A DNA stretch of 64,000 nucleotides from Rhodoferax sp. AJA081-3. GTDB taxonomy: Bacteria; Pseudomonadota; Gammaproteobacteria; Burkholderiales; Burkholderiaceae_C. Below the pieces are notes generated by a model. That model had not been told where the DNA came from. It was given only the letters and a program-made list of their open reading frames with translations, and did not search any database. A program made the position numbers and the translations under genes. Location of the stretch: assembly GCF_017798165.1 (NCBI RefSeq), contig NZ_CP059068.1, positions 2,480,001 to 2,544,000 of the forward strand, in the 5' to 3' direction. This document shows, in pieces, positions 40,722 through 52,397 of this stretch. Numbering within the stretch: the stretch's first letter is position 1; each line of letters begins with the position of its first letter.

Positions 40722-41635
40722 ATGACAAATACCAAAATCAGTTTGATAGGCGCCCCCACAGACATCGGCGCCGGCAGTCGGCGCCAGCATGGGCCCCGAG
40801 GCCCTGCGTGTGGCCAACATCGCCCCCGTGCTGGCCGCACAAGGCCTGGACGTGCTAGACAGGGGCAACCTGGTCGGCCCCAACAACCCCTGGCTGCCCC
40901 CGGTGGACGGCTACCGCCACCTTGCCGAAGTCACGCACTGGAACCAGGCCGTGCACGACGCCGTGTATGCGGAGCTGTCTGACGGCCGCCTGCCCATCCT
41001 GCTGGGCGGCGACCACTGCCTGGGCATAGGCTCGATCAGTGCTGTGGCCCGCCACTGCCGCGACACCGGTAAAAACTGCGCATCCTGTGGCTGGACGCCC
41101 ATGCCGACTTCAACACCAACGCGCTGACACCCAGCGGCAACATCCACGGCATGCCGGTGGCCTGCCTGTGTGGCCACGGCCCCAAGGAACTGATCGAGAT
41201 TGGCGGCCACGTGCCGGCCATTTCACCCAAGTGGATACGCCAGATCGGCATCCGCAGTGTGGACGAAGGCGAAAAGCGTTTTGTGCACGAGATGGACTTG
41301 GAAGTGTTCGACATGCGTTACATCGACGAGATGGGCATGCGCGCCGCGATGGAGCTGGCACTGGCGCTGGTGGACGCCAACACCCATTTGCATGTGAGCT
41401 TTGACGTGGACTTTCTGGACCCCGACATCGCCCCGGTGTGGGCACCACCGTGCGTGGCGGCCCCAACTACCGTGAGGCGCAACTCTGCATGGAAATGATT
41501 GCCGACACCGGCCGCCTGGCCAGCCTGGATGTGATGGAACTCAACCCCGCGCTGGACGAGCGCAACCGCACGGCCGAGGTGGCGGTGGACCTGATCGAAT
41601 CGCTGTTTGGCAAGAGCACGCTGATGCGCAAATAA
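40722..41635 (+). CDS. rocF: Arginase
   Basis: About 304 residues, ureohydrolase making ornithine and urea. MTNTKISLIGAPTDIGAG, SMGPEALRVANIAPVLAAQG, LLGGDHCLGIGSISAVARHC, WLDAHADFNTN, HVSFDVDFLDPDIAP, TTVRGGPNYREAQLCMEMI. The Mn ligands (GGDH, DAHAD, DVDxxDP) are complete. The SFDVDFLDP/RGGxxYREA context favours arginase over agmatinase. Frameshifts at ~40780, ~41080 and ~41440. Confidence 0.88.
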
Positions 41636-41664
41636 CCCCGGGGCCTGGGTGGTGGTGGCGAACC

Positions 41665-42868
41665 TCAGGGCACCACCGGATCCAGGGCAAACTGGAGGGC
41701 GGCAGATATTCCACCCGGTCACGCCCCTTGTTTTTGGCAAGGTAGAGCGCCTGGTCGGCGGCCGCATACAGTGCCTCCAACGTGAGCCCCTGGCCCGGCT
41801 GCATGGCCGTGCAGCCCAGGCTGGCGGTCACGGGCAGGTTAAGACCCGGCAATACCAACGCCTGTTTTTGATCGCAGCACACAGTTTGCCGGCCGCTATC
41901 AGCGCGCCTGTGTGGTCGGTGTTGGGCAGCAACACCACAAACTCCTCACCGCCCAAACGCGCCGCAATATCGGACGACCGCACGGACGTGGTGATGAGGG
42001 CGGCCACCTGCCGCAAGACTTCGTCTCCGGCAGGGTGTCCATGCTGGTCGTTGATTTTTGAAGTGGTCCAGGTCCACCATCACAAGCCCTACACCATTGG
42101 GGAAACGCTCTGCCCGGTCCAGCTCCACATTGGCCAAGCTGGCAAAGGTGCGGCGGTTGTACAGGCCGGTCAAACTGTCCCGCTCCGCCAGATGGGCCAA
42201 TTCGCTTTGTTTCTGCAGCAGTTCACGGCGCAGCAGCACCAGATGGGCATACTGCCGCCACACGGCCACGGCCACTACAAACGACACCACGGTGGCCACC
42301 AGCGTTTGGACGATGGAGCGCGCCACCTCGATAGGCTCCAGCCCCACCCAGGCCAGCATCAGCGCAAACTGCACGGTGCCAATGCCGAAGCACAAAAAGG
42401 CAAACAGCGGCCGCATCAGAGACAGCGCAGCCACTGCCACACTGACCATGAAATACGAGGTAATGCCCAGCCCCGCACGCTGGTCCACAATGGCATCCAG
42501 CATGCCAAAGGTGCCGTAGACACTGCACAACAAGGCATGCAACACGATGGCAGTTTGGGAGGCACGGGTGTGGCGTTTGACAAACCTGCGCACCACCAAC
42601 CCCAGAATGACAGACACACACCCCATGCTGAGCTGCACCACAAACTTGCCATGGGCCCAATCCAGCATCCCTGTGCGGCCACCCGGGTCATAGAAGACGC
42701 CGTACCAGAGCGCGAGCAGAAAATGGATGGGCGCCAAAAATACAGCAGCCAGACAAAACGACGCAGCGTTGTCATCGTGGCCTCACCCTGCACCAGGTGG
42801 TTGTCCTTGCTGGAGTTCGCGAAGGCACGCCACATAGCGGTCCATCTATCCATATGCGCCATCTGCAT
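41665..42868 (-). CDS. Membrane-bound diguanylate cyclase (GGEEF)
   Basis: About 400 residues. The N-terminal cytoplasmic stretch ([20 protein letters not shown]) is followed by five to six membrane helices ([65 protein letters not shown]). GGDEF domain: [66 protein letters not shown]. Catalytic GGEEF intact. Frameshifts at ~42055, ~41870 and ~41690, with the stop in QFALDPVVP at 41665. Start 42868 or 42853. Confidence 0.88.
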
Positions 42869-43064
42869 CCTTTCGGCCGGGGCAGTCCGTTCAAACGGGG
42901 TTTACGAACATTGTGGGTAGGGCGGTCGGCGGTGTATATGCAGGTAAACGCTAGCTGCACGGTGACTTTGCGCCCTGTGCTTCATTTGCTACAGCGCGCC
43001 TGAACTGTTAGCATGATTTTCCAGGTCCCCATCGGTTTTGTCCGTCTTGAACGAGGATGTGACC

Positions 43065-43764
43065 ATGAAAACGCTGCTGTGTGTTGGCTTGTTGTGGTCT
43101 GCTGGCGCTTGCGCGGGGGATTGGTCGTCACCACGGAAGATGCGCCGCCCTTCAACTTCGCGGCCGACGATGGCAAAACGGTGGTGGGCAGTGCGACCGA
43201 AGCCGTGCAGGAAATGTTCAGGCGCGCCAAGCTGGAGCACACCATCACCCTGTACCCGTGGATGCGGGCCATTACCATGGCGCGCACCGACAAAGACACC
43301 TGCGTCTACTCCACCACCCGCACCGAGGAGCGCGAAAAGACTTTTGTGGGTGGGGCCAGTCGCCTCCAGCAACTGGGTGTTTTTGCCAGGGCCAACAGCA
43401 CCATCAAGCTCGACAGCTTCGACGACGCCCGCAAGTTCAAGATCGGTGGTTACCGGGGTGACGCCGTGGCGCTGTACCTGAAGGCCTTGAAATTCAACGT
43501 GGACGAGTCGTACTACGACGACCAAAATGCCAAGAAGCTCGAAGGCGGCCGCATCGACCTGTGGGCCACCGGCAGCCAGAACGGCCCCTACTTCGCTGCC
43601 AAGAAAAACGTCAAGATCAAGCCACTGTTGGAGTTCAAACAGACCGAGCTCTACCTGGCCTGCAACCTGTCGGTGCCGGCCGACACCATTCCAAACTCAA
43701 TGCCACGCTCAAGGCCATGGCCAAAGATGGCACCACCGACCGGATCAACAAGAAGTACCAGTGA
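43065..43764 (+). CDS. Solo periplasmic amino-acid-type binding protein
   Basis: About 233 residues. Signal MKTLLCVGLLWSAGACA; the mature start LVVTTEDAPPFNFAADDGKT. YPWMRAITMARTDKDTCVYS, FKIGGYRGDAVALYLKALKF, KLEGGRIDLWATGSQNGPYF, LNATLKAMAKDGTTDRINKK. SBP_bac_3-type fold; no transporter genes nearby. GAGG precedes ATG 43065. Its TGA is formed at the junction with a truncated family-A repeat. Frameshifts at ~43115 and ~43695. Confidence 0.78.
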
Positions 43765-43790
43765 CCCGCGCAGCGGTGGAGCGTGGGGGG
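43762..43790 (+). repeat. Interspersed repeat family A, partial copy 3
   Basis: TGACCCGCGCAGCGGTGGAG then CGTGGGGGG, matching the 3' half of copy 2 (24934-24960). Its first bases supply the stop codon of the binding-protein gene; it fills the gap to the convergent M16 gene. Confidence 0.75.
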
Positions 43791-43791
43791 C

Positions 43792-46594
43792 TTACTGTTT
43801 GGGGTATTGCACCACCTGCACATAGTTGCCGCGCTGTAGGTAACGCTTGGCAGCCGCCTGCAACAATTCTGGCGTGATGGCGTCTAGCTGTTTCTCATAG
43901 TCCAGCACCGTGGCCGGGTCCGTGCCATACAGCGCGGCTGACTGCAGGCGCCCCGCCCAGAAGCTGTTCTCCCGCAGGTTTTGCGGTGGTTGGTCAACCA
44001 GTTCTGCTTGACCTTGGCCCAGTCTGCGGCGTCCACCCCGCCTCTTGCAAGAGCTGGATTTCGGCCATGGCCGCGGTGATCACCTTGTCCACGTTGTCGG
44101 GTGAGCAGGGCAGGGTCAAGGTCAGGTGGTAGTGCGGGTACGGTGTACGCACCAGGCCGCCCGCATGCTGCCGCCATAGATGAGTGTGAGCTTCTCCCGC
44201 AGTATGTCGATGATGCGGATATTGAGCACCTCCACCACGGCGTTCAGGCGCAATTGTTCTTCATCGGAATACGGCGCGTCGCCGGTGAAGCTGATGGAGA
44301 CCTGGCTCTTGGGTTCGCTGCCAGCGCGTACCACTTTTTCACCACACCCGTGACCGGGCGAATGCCCAGGTCCTGGTAGGTGGTGGGGATGTCCGGCGTG
44401 GGCAGGCTCGCCAGGTAACGCGCCAGCAGCGGCTTGACGGCGTCTACGCTGAAGCTACCCACCATCACAAAATGCATGCCCTGGCGCTGGCAAACCGCTC
44501 CTGGTAAATGCTGCGCATGCGCTCCAAGTTGAGCTGGCTGAAGTTCTCGGGCCGTGGGGTCAACTGCAGGCGCGGGTGGGCATTAAACAGCGTGGTTTGC
44601 AGCGTGTCCGAGAACACGGCCTCGGGTCGTGCCATGGCATTGCGGGCCGCATCCTGCATACGGGTCACGAAAGACTGGTACAGGTCTGCATCCAGCCGGG
44701 TGGGGCCAAACTTCAGGCTCAGCAGCTGCAACATGGTTTCCAGGTCGGCCATGCTGGACGAGGCACTGACGTAGTCGTTGAACCCACCCAGACCGGCATT
44801 AACGGACAACACCTTGCCCGCCAGCATCTTCTGCAAGTCGGTGGGGCAAACTCGCCCAGACCCATGGCGCTGACAACAACACTGGCCACGGCCGCGTTGT
44901 ACATGTCGGCCTGGCCGTACAGCGACTGCCCGCCAAACCGGTTGGCGCCCAGCAGGATCTCGTCGTTCTTGAAATCGGTCGGTTTGAGCAAAACCCTGAT
45001 CCCATTGGACAGGTCCAGCTCGGTGGTGCCCAAGGCCGGGTTGTGGCGCTCGGCCACGATGCTGCCAGCCGTCGGCAGCCGGCTCAGAATCTGGGTGGCC
45101 ACGGCTTTCTCGACCTTGGCACTCACCGTACGTTGTTCGGCCTGGGCTACGCTGTCCAGCAACTGGGGCGCGGTGGGCGTGGGGTTTTCGGGCTTGTCGC
45201 TGCCGGTGTAGGCCACCAGCTTGGCCGCTGTTGCGGGAATGATGGTTTGCGCAAAGCCATTCACGTCCGCCAAGGTGATGGTGGGCAGCAGCTCACGCGT
45301 GTAGGCCAACTCGTTGTGGATGCCCGGAATGGTCTCCTGCTCCAGGAAGTTGCGCAGGTACTCGGCGGCGTAACGTGCGGAGTCGGTCTTTTCGCGCTCG
45401 GCATAGGCCTGCTCCACCGTGCGCATCAGGCTCTTTTGCTGCGCTCCAGCTCTGCGGCCGAAAACCCGAACTGCCTGGCCCGTTCGTTCTCTTGCACCAG
45501 GGCGTCCACAGCGGGCCCTACCCTTGGCGACCCAGCAGGGCACTGGAGCTGAAGGCACGGTATCCCGGCACCAGGCGCCCCACCCCACTGCCGCCGCCAA
45601 TAAAGGGGCGCAGCTTGTTGGGTCAGCTCCTGCATACGCTGGCCCAGCATGGTTCCAAACAAACCTTCCACCAGCGACTCGCGGTAGTCACCCAGCGTCA
45701 ACACCGCCTTGGCGTCCCGCACCGGGTAACGAATCATCAGCGCATTGGTAGTGGCTTCCTTATCCGTCACGACGATTGCTTCGGATTCACTGCGCCCCGC
45801 AATGCTGGGGTACAGGCGGGGGCGTTCGTTCTCGGGGTTTTGAGGCCGGCAAAGTGTTTTTCCACCAGCGCGCGGGCGGCTTCGGGCTCGATATCGCCCA
45901 CCACCACCACGGCCATCAGGTTGGGGCGGTACCAGTCTTTGTAGAAGCGCTTGATGGCGTCATGGCTAAAACCCTTGAGGCTTTCCTCGGTGCCAATCGG
46001 CAGACGCTGGGCGTACAACGAGCCGCTGAAAATCTTGGGCAACAAGACCTTGTTCATGCGGTCCTGCACACCCTTGCCCAGGCGCAACTCTTCCAGCACG
46101 ATGGCACGTTCCTGGTCGGTATCGGCGTCGTTGAAGCTCACGCCCTGGGCCCAGTCCTGCAGCACCAGAAACCCCTTGTTGACGTTCTCCGGGTTTTCCG
46201 TGGGGATGGGCAGGATGTACACCGTCTCGTTGAAGCTGGTGTAGGCGTTCAGGTCGGCGCCAAACTTCAGGCCGATGGACTGCAGGTACGACACCAGCTC
46301 GTGTTTCTTGAAGTGGGTGGAGCCGTTGAAGGCCATGTGCTCCACCACATGGGCCAGGCCCAACTGGTCCTCGTCTTCCAAAATCGACCCGGCCTTGACC
46401 GCCAACCGCAGCTCCAGCCGTTTCTCAGGGCGGCTGTTCTTCTGGATGTAATAGGTCAGACCATTGGGCAACTGCCCGACCAGGACCTGGGGCCCCACCG
46501 GCAGGGTCGGACAAATTGAGGGCCGCGTGTGCGGCCAGGTGCAAACCAGCAGGGCGCCGACGGTGCACAGATTTCGGATGAGCTTCAATACCAT
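43792..46594 (-). CDS. M16-family zinc protease, PqqL-like
   Basis: About 930 residues, two M16 halves. Signal/anchor at the N-terminus (MVLKLIRNLCTVGALLV), LPNGLTYYIQKNSRPEKRLE, the inverted zinc motif LAHVVEHMAFNGST (HxxEH) with the downstream Glu in VLEELRLGKGVQ. Second half: LSNGIRVLLKPTDFKNDEIL, MLAGKVLSVNAGLGGFNDYV, FVMVGSFSVDAVKPLLARYL, ending YVQVVQYPKQ. Likely a periplasmic peptidase. At least seven frameshifts. Faces the binding-protein gene and is divergent from the hybrid kinase. Confidence 0.88.
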
Positions 46595-46697
46595 GGGTTT
46601 TCCATTGTGTGTGACCGTGCGAGCTTAGCAGCCACGGCACAAGGAACAGTGTGCGTAGAATGCATTGCACCCCCATCCGCCCGTAACGGCTGCGCCA

Positions 46698-49600
46698 ATG
46701 CCCCTACAACGGTCCCCATTTTCCCGCAACGTCTGGTTCACGGCGAGCCTGGTGGTGGCTATGGCGGTGCTGTTCTTTTACACCGCGCTGGAGCACAAGG
46801 TGGATGAAGCCCATGCGCTGCGCTTTCGCTCGGTACGGCTGGCCGACGAACTGCGGCTGTCCTCCGACGAGCTGACGCGTATGGTGCGCAGTTACGTGGC
46901 CACGGGTGATACCACCTACAAGAAGCGTTTTCAGGACATCCTGGCGGTGCGTGATGGTCTCCAGCCCCGCCCAGTGAACTACAACCAGCTGTACTGGAAC
47001 GAACAGCTAGAGCGGGGCACCCAATTCACCACCGGCCCGGCCGTCAGCCTGCTCGACCTGATGCGCCAGGCTGGATTTACCGCAGAAGAATTCGAAAAAC
47101 TGGCCCTGGCCAAGGCCAACTCCGATGGGCTCACCCACCTGGAGCTCGCGGCCATGGCGCTGATGGACATACAGGGCCCGCAAGCCGCGGCCAGCCGCGC
47201 AAAGGCCTTGTCCATGGTGTTTGATGCCAACTACCACCAGGTCAAGAGCCGGATCATGCGTCCGATTGCCGACTTCACCACCATGGTGGAAGAACGCACG
47301 CAGCAGGATGTACAAGCGGCCCAGGACCGGGCCTCCTACCTGCGGTATGCGCTGATCCTGTGTGGGCTGACATTGCTGGCCATGCTGGTGCGCACCCGCT
47401 GGGCTTTGCGCGCCACCTTGGGGCCGCTGGACAAGGTGCACGCCCACATCACCAAAATAGGCCAGGGCGACTTTTCACGCCGATTGTGGTGGACCCGGGG
47501 CGCGAGACCAGTGTGCTGGGCTTGCTGGCACAAACGCAGGCCAACCTGGCCCGCATGGACAGCGAGCGCCGCCAGGCGCAATCGGACGGCTGGAGTCGCT
47601 GCGCGAGTCCCAGACCTTGATGGAAGCCATCAACATGTACGCCATCGTGTCCATCACCGACACGGCAGGCCGCATCACCCACGCGAACGACATGTTCAGC
47701 CAGGTCAGTGGTTACAGCAATGCCGAGCTGGTCGGGCAGAACCACCGCATCATCAAGTCCGATGTGCAGCCCGAGGGCTTTTGGGACACAGTGTGGAAAA
47801 CCATCTCCAGTGGGTATGTCTGGCGGGGTGAAGTGTGCAACCGCGCCAAGGATGGGTCACCCTACTGGGTGGACACGGTTATTGCACCTTTTTGGCGACA
47901 AGGGCATAGAAAAATACATCTCCATCCGCACCGATATCACGGCCAACAAACGGGCGCACCAGGTGCTGGATGTGGAACGCAATCGCCTGAACAACATCAT
48001 CAGCGGCACGCGCGCGGGCACCTGGGAGTGGAACCTGCAAACGGACCAGGCCCTCGTCAACGCGCGCTGGGCCGAAATGCTGGGCTACCGGCTGGACGAA
48101 GTGGCCGCAGACCCCAACAAGGTGTGGCGCGACTGTGTACACCCGGACGACCTGGCCATCGCCAGCCAGAACCTGCAGGAACACCTGGCGGGCACGCGCG
48201 ACACCTATGAATTTGAAGGCCGCGTGCGCCGACGGGATGGCCACTGGGACTGGCATCTGACCCGGGGCGGGTCTGCACCCGCACCGCAGACGGCAAGCCG
48301 GAATGGATTTACGGCATCACCCTGGACATTTCCGAGACCAAACAGGGGAACACCGAACGCGAGGAACAGGCGGCCAGCCTGCGCGACAGTGCGGCTTTTC
48401 TGGCTCGCGCGGGACGTATTGCCGGCATCGGCCGCTGGCAATACAACCTGGACCAGGGCAGCATCACCTGGTCAGACCAGACCTGCCATATCCATGACGT
48501 GGTGAATGGCTACAAACCAACGCTGGAAGAATCCATTGCCTTTTTGCACCCGAGGCCCGCGACCAGATTACGGCAGCCATTGACAACGCCAAGCGGACCG
48601 GCAAACCCTGGGACCTGGAGCTGCCACTGATTACCGCCATGGCCCGGCGCATATGGGTGCGTTGCGCGGCAGAAGCCGAGTACCGCGACGGCAAACGCAT
48701 ACGCCTGGTGGGTATTTTTTCAGGACATTACCCAGCGCCACAAACTGGAGGATGAGGTACGGCAGAAAAACGTGCTGATGAAGAACATCCTGGAGAACAT
48801 CCCGGTGGGGTTGAGCGTGATGGACAGCAAGCTCAACATGGTGGTGGACAACCCGCAGTTCCGCGCCCTGCTGGACTTCCCCGATACGCTGTTTGCGGGC
48901 GAGGTCACCACCTTCGAGTCCATCATCCGGTTTAATGCGGCGCGCGGCGAGTATGGGCCGGGCGACCAAGACGCTATCGTCAAACAGATTGTCGACCGCG
49001 CACGCCTGGGCGAAGCCCACCGCTTCCAGCGCCAGCGGGCGATGGCAGAACCCTGGAAATACGCGGTGCACCCATGCCGGACGGCGGTTTTGTCACCACC
49101 TATTCCGACATCACCGAACTAACCCGTGCCACGGAGGCCGCACAAGAGGCCTCGCGCTCCAAGAGCCAGTTTGTGGCGAACATGAGCCATGAGATCCGCA
49201 CCCCCATGAACGCGATCCTGGGCATGCTCAAGCTGCTGCACAACACTGAGCTGTCCACCCGCCAGCTGGACTACGCGACCAAGGCCGAGGGTGCGGCCAA
49301 GTCGCTGCTGGGCCTGCTCAACGATGTGCTCGACTTTTCCAAAATCGAGGCCGGCAAGATGGCGCTGGACCCGCAGCCGTTTCGCATGGACCGCCTGCTG
49401 CGCGACCTGTCCGTCATCCTCTCGGCCAATGTGGGCAGCAAGCCGGTTGAAGTGTTGTTTGACATTGACCCGGCACTGCCCACATCATGGTGGGGATGCC
49501 ATGCGCCTGCAACAGGTGCTGATCAACCTGGGCGGCAACGCCATCAAGTTCACCCACCATGGCGAAGTGGTGGTGCAGTTCAGGTGCTGGAGCAAACCGC

Positions 49601-51423
49601 GCAGCACACCTGCCTGCGTATTGCCGTGCGCGACAGCGGCATTGGCATTGCACCCGAGAACCTGGACCATATCTTTGACGGCTTCATGCAGGCCGAGGCC
49701 TCCACCACACGCCGCTTTGGCGGCACCGGGCTGGGCCTGTCCATCTGCCGGCGGCTGGTGGAGCTGATGGGTGGTGACCTGCAGATCGACAGCAAGCTCG
49801 ACCACGGCAGCACCTTCCATTTCAGCATCGCCTTGGCCCGCGCCGACGCTGTACCGGGCGACCCCGAGCCCATACCGGTGCGTGTGCCCAGCCCCATGCA
49901 GGTCTTGGTGGTGGACGACAACCCGGTGGCCAGCGCGCTGCTGCAGTCCATGTGCCAGTCTTGGGGCTGGCAGGCCGACGTGGCGCACAGCGGGCCAGAG
50001 GCCCTGTCACGTCTGCGGGCGCGCGCCATGGCCATGCAGGCGCCCTACGATGCGGTCTTTATGGATTGGTTGATGCCCGGAATGGACGGCTGGGAAACCA
50101 TTGCCCACATGCGCCAGATGGGGGCCCAGGCCATCAGCCCCATCACGGTAATGGTGACAGCCCATGGGCGTGACATGTTGTCCCAACGCAGCCCCAGGAA
50201 CAGTCGTATCTGAACGCCTTCCTGATCAAACCCATCACCGCCTCCCTGCTGTATGACACCGTGGGAGACGCCCGCGCCGGGGTGAGCAACCTGCGCACCA
50301 AACCCCGCAGCCGCGCCGACCGCGTGGGCCGTCTGGAGGGCATGCGCCTGCTGGTGGTGGAAGACAACCTGATCAACCAGCAGGTGGCACGCGAGTTGTT
50401 GAGTGGTGAAGGAGCCCATGTGGTGATTGCTGCCAACGGGCAGTTGGGCGTGGATGCGGTGGCCTGCACCGACCCGCCCTTCCATGCGGTCCTGATGGAC
50501 ATTCAAATGCCAGTGATGGATGGATATGCCGCCACACAGCTGATCCGCCAGGAGCTGGGCTTGACCCGCCTGCCCATCATTGCCATGACCGCCAACGCCA
50601 TGGCCTCGGACCGCGAGGCCTGTCTGCGCTGTGGCATGGACGACCATGTGGGCAAACCCTTTGACCTGACCCACCTGGTCGAGGTTTTGCAAAACCACAC
50701 GCGCCGCAGCAAGCCCGGCTCGGCCATTCCGCGCCTGGCATTCCCCGCGGCGAGCAGTGCAACAGGCCCGTCCGCAGCGTCCACTGCGGCCACACTTCCC
50801 GCAGTGGACAGCGTAGACCCCGACAGTGCCCTGGCCCGGCTGGACGGTAAATCCGGCCTTTACGCATCCATTTTGCGGTCTTACCTGGACGAACTGGCAG
50901 ACCAACCGGCACAACTCACCAGCCTGCTAGACGGTGGTGACCTGGCGGCGGCGGGGCGGTTGCTGCACACCCTCAAGGGTGTATCTGCGACTGTGGGCGC
51001 CGTCTACCTGGGAGCGTTTGCTGCTGCGGCCGAAGCCGATGTCAAACGCGGCCTGGATGCACCCAGTGCGCCGCGCTGAGCACCCGCTTTGGCGAAGCTG
51101 TGGCCGGCACCCTGCAGGCCATGGCACCACTGGTCCAGCACTACGCTGCGCTGGCCCAATCTGCGACCAACAGCGAACCACCTCCCGAAGAGTCAGACAG
51201 CACAGCCCTGCTGGCCGACCTGGACGAACTGCAATCCCTGCTGGCCCGTTCCGACCTGAAAGCGCTGGACGTGCATGCCCGCGTGCAGGCTGCGGGTCTG
51301 GCCGCGGGTGCAAAGGGGTTCGCGGAACTGGACCAGGCCGTACGGGATTTTGATTTTGCGCGGGGTGCCGTGTTGTGCGACCACCTGCTGGCCGCCTTGC
51401 GCAATAGATCGGCCTTTGGGTAA
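46698..51423 (+). CDS. Giant hybrid sensor histidine kinase (4 PAS, HisKA, 2 REC, HPt)
   Basis: About 1,575 residues. TM1 (~11-30), periplasmic helical sensor (~31-215), TM2 (~216-233), HAMP. PAS1 ~305 ([20 protein letters not shown]), PAS2 ~430 ([17 protein letters not shown]), PAS3 ~570 ([18 protein letters not shown]), PAS4 ~696 ([18 protein letters not shown]). HisKA ~825 ([18 protein letters not shown]), HATPase ([34 protein letters not shown]). REC1 ~1066 ([21 protein letters not shown]), REC2 ~1215 ([23 protein letters not shown]). HPt ~1420 ([13 protein letters not shown]). A complete phosphorelay in one chain. About ten frameshifts. Start ATG 46698; TTG 46665 possible. Confidence 0.9.
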
Positions 51424-51434
51424 CAGCGCCCAGG

Positions 51435-51478
51435 CATAACTTTTGATCATGGCCACCCTGGCCATCGGCATTGTTCAA
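51435..51478 (+). promoter_or_regulatory. Repeated leader element, copy 1
   Basis: CATAACTTTTGATCATGGCC followed 13 nt later by GCATTGTTCAA. The same two blocks with the same spacing recur at 52309-52352. It ends about 70 nt before a binding-protein gene. Confidence 0.55.
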
Positions 51479-51547
51479 TCACTGCCGGTTTCTCTACATT
51501 TCCTGCATCCGCCGTGCATGCTGCACGCTGTTGATCAGGAGATGAAC

Positions 51548-52284
51548 ATGAAGAAATGGTGTGTGCTGTTCATGGCTCTCGTGTGCATCTGCGCCTCGGC
51601 CACCGCCCAGGACAAAAGGTCATGCGTGTGGGATTCGAGGACTACCTGCCATCGGCGTCCATCAAATACGGCAAAGCCATTGGGGTTGACGTGGAGCTGG
51701 TGGCCGCGGCCATGAAGGCCGTTGGTGTGGAGGTGCAGTTCGACATGTTTCCCTGGAGCCGGTGTCTGCATTTGCTGGAATACAACCAGCTGGATGCGGT
51801 GATCCCCATGGTGTATTCCAAAGAACGGGACGAAAAGTACACCCTGGGCAGCAGCTTGCGCACACGCGGCAATGTGGTTGTGTTTTCGAAACATGTCAGC
51901 AAAGATGTGCGCACCCTGCGAGACCTCGATGGCATGACCATCGGTGTGGGCCAGGGTTATGCCATCAGCAAGGAGTTTGACGAGGCCAGCACCTTTCGCA
52001 AGGAATCTGTCACCACATCCGGCGAAACGTATGAGTTTCTGTTGCGCAAAGCGGCGACCGGGCGCAACGACGGGGTGGTGATCGATACCAGTGTCGTCTC
52101 GGCCATGGCCAGAAAGCTGAGCATCGAGAACGACATCAAGATCAGCAGCCTGCGGTTCCCCAAAGCCTCCCATGTCGGCTTTTCCAAGAACAACCCCTTC
52201 CACCCTCTATTCGAGCGGGGCTTCAAAGCCATACAGGACAACGGCGTCTACAAAAGGATCCTGGACCAGTGGGATCTGCAGTGA
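51548..52284 (+). CDS. Solo periplasmic amino-acid-type binding protein
   Basis: About 245 residues. Signal MKKWCVLFMALVCICASATA; mature VMRVGFEDYLPSASIKYGKA, IGVDVELVAAAMKAVGVEVQ, FDMFPWSRCLHLLEYNQLDA, VIPMVYSKERDEKYTLGSSL, YEFLLRKAATGRNDGVVIDT, ILDQWDLQ. ATG 51548 is chosen over 51542 because AGGAG (51537-51541) then has correct spacing. One frameshift at ~51617. Follows the hybrid kinase by 124 nt and precedes dadA; no permease present. Confidence 0.8.
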
Positions 52285-52308
52285 GCCCGGGCCTATACAG
52301 CTCCAGCA

Positions 52309-52352
52309 CATAACTTTTGATCATGGCCGCTGGTGCCAAAAGCATTGTTCAA
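52309..52352 (+). promoter_or_regulatory. Repeated leader element, copy 2
   Basis: CATAACTTTTGATCATGGCC, then GCATTGTTCAA at the same 33-nt offset as copy 1. It lies about 45-90 nt upstream of the dadA start at 52398. Intervening bases differ between copies, so the conserved blocks are likely functional. Confidence 0.55.
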
Positions 52353-52397
52353 AAGCGGTCAGGCTTTTTACAGTGCAAGCATCAAACAGGAGTCGTG

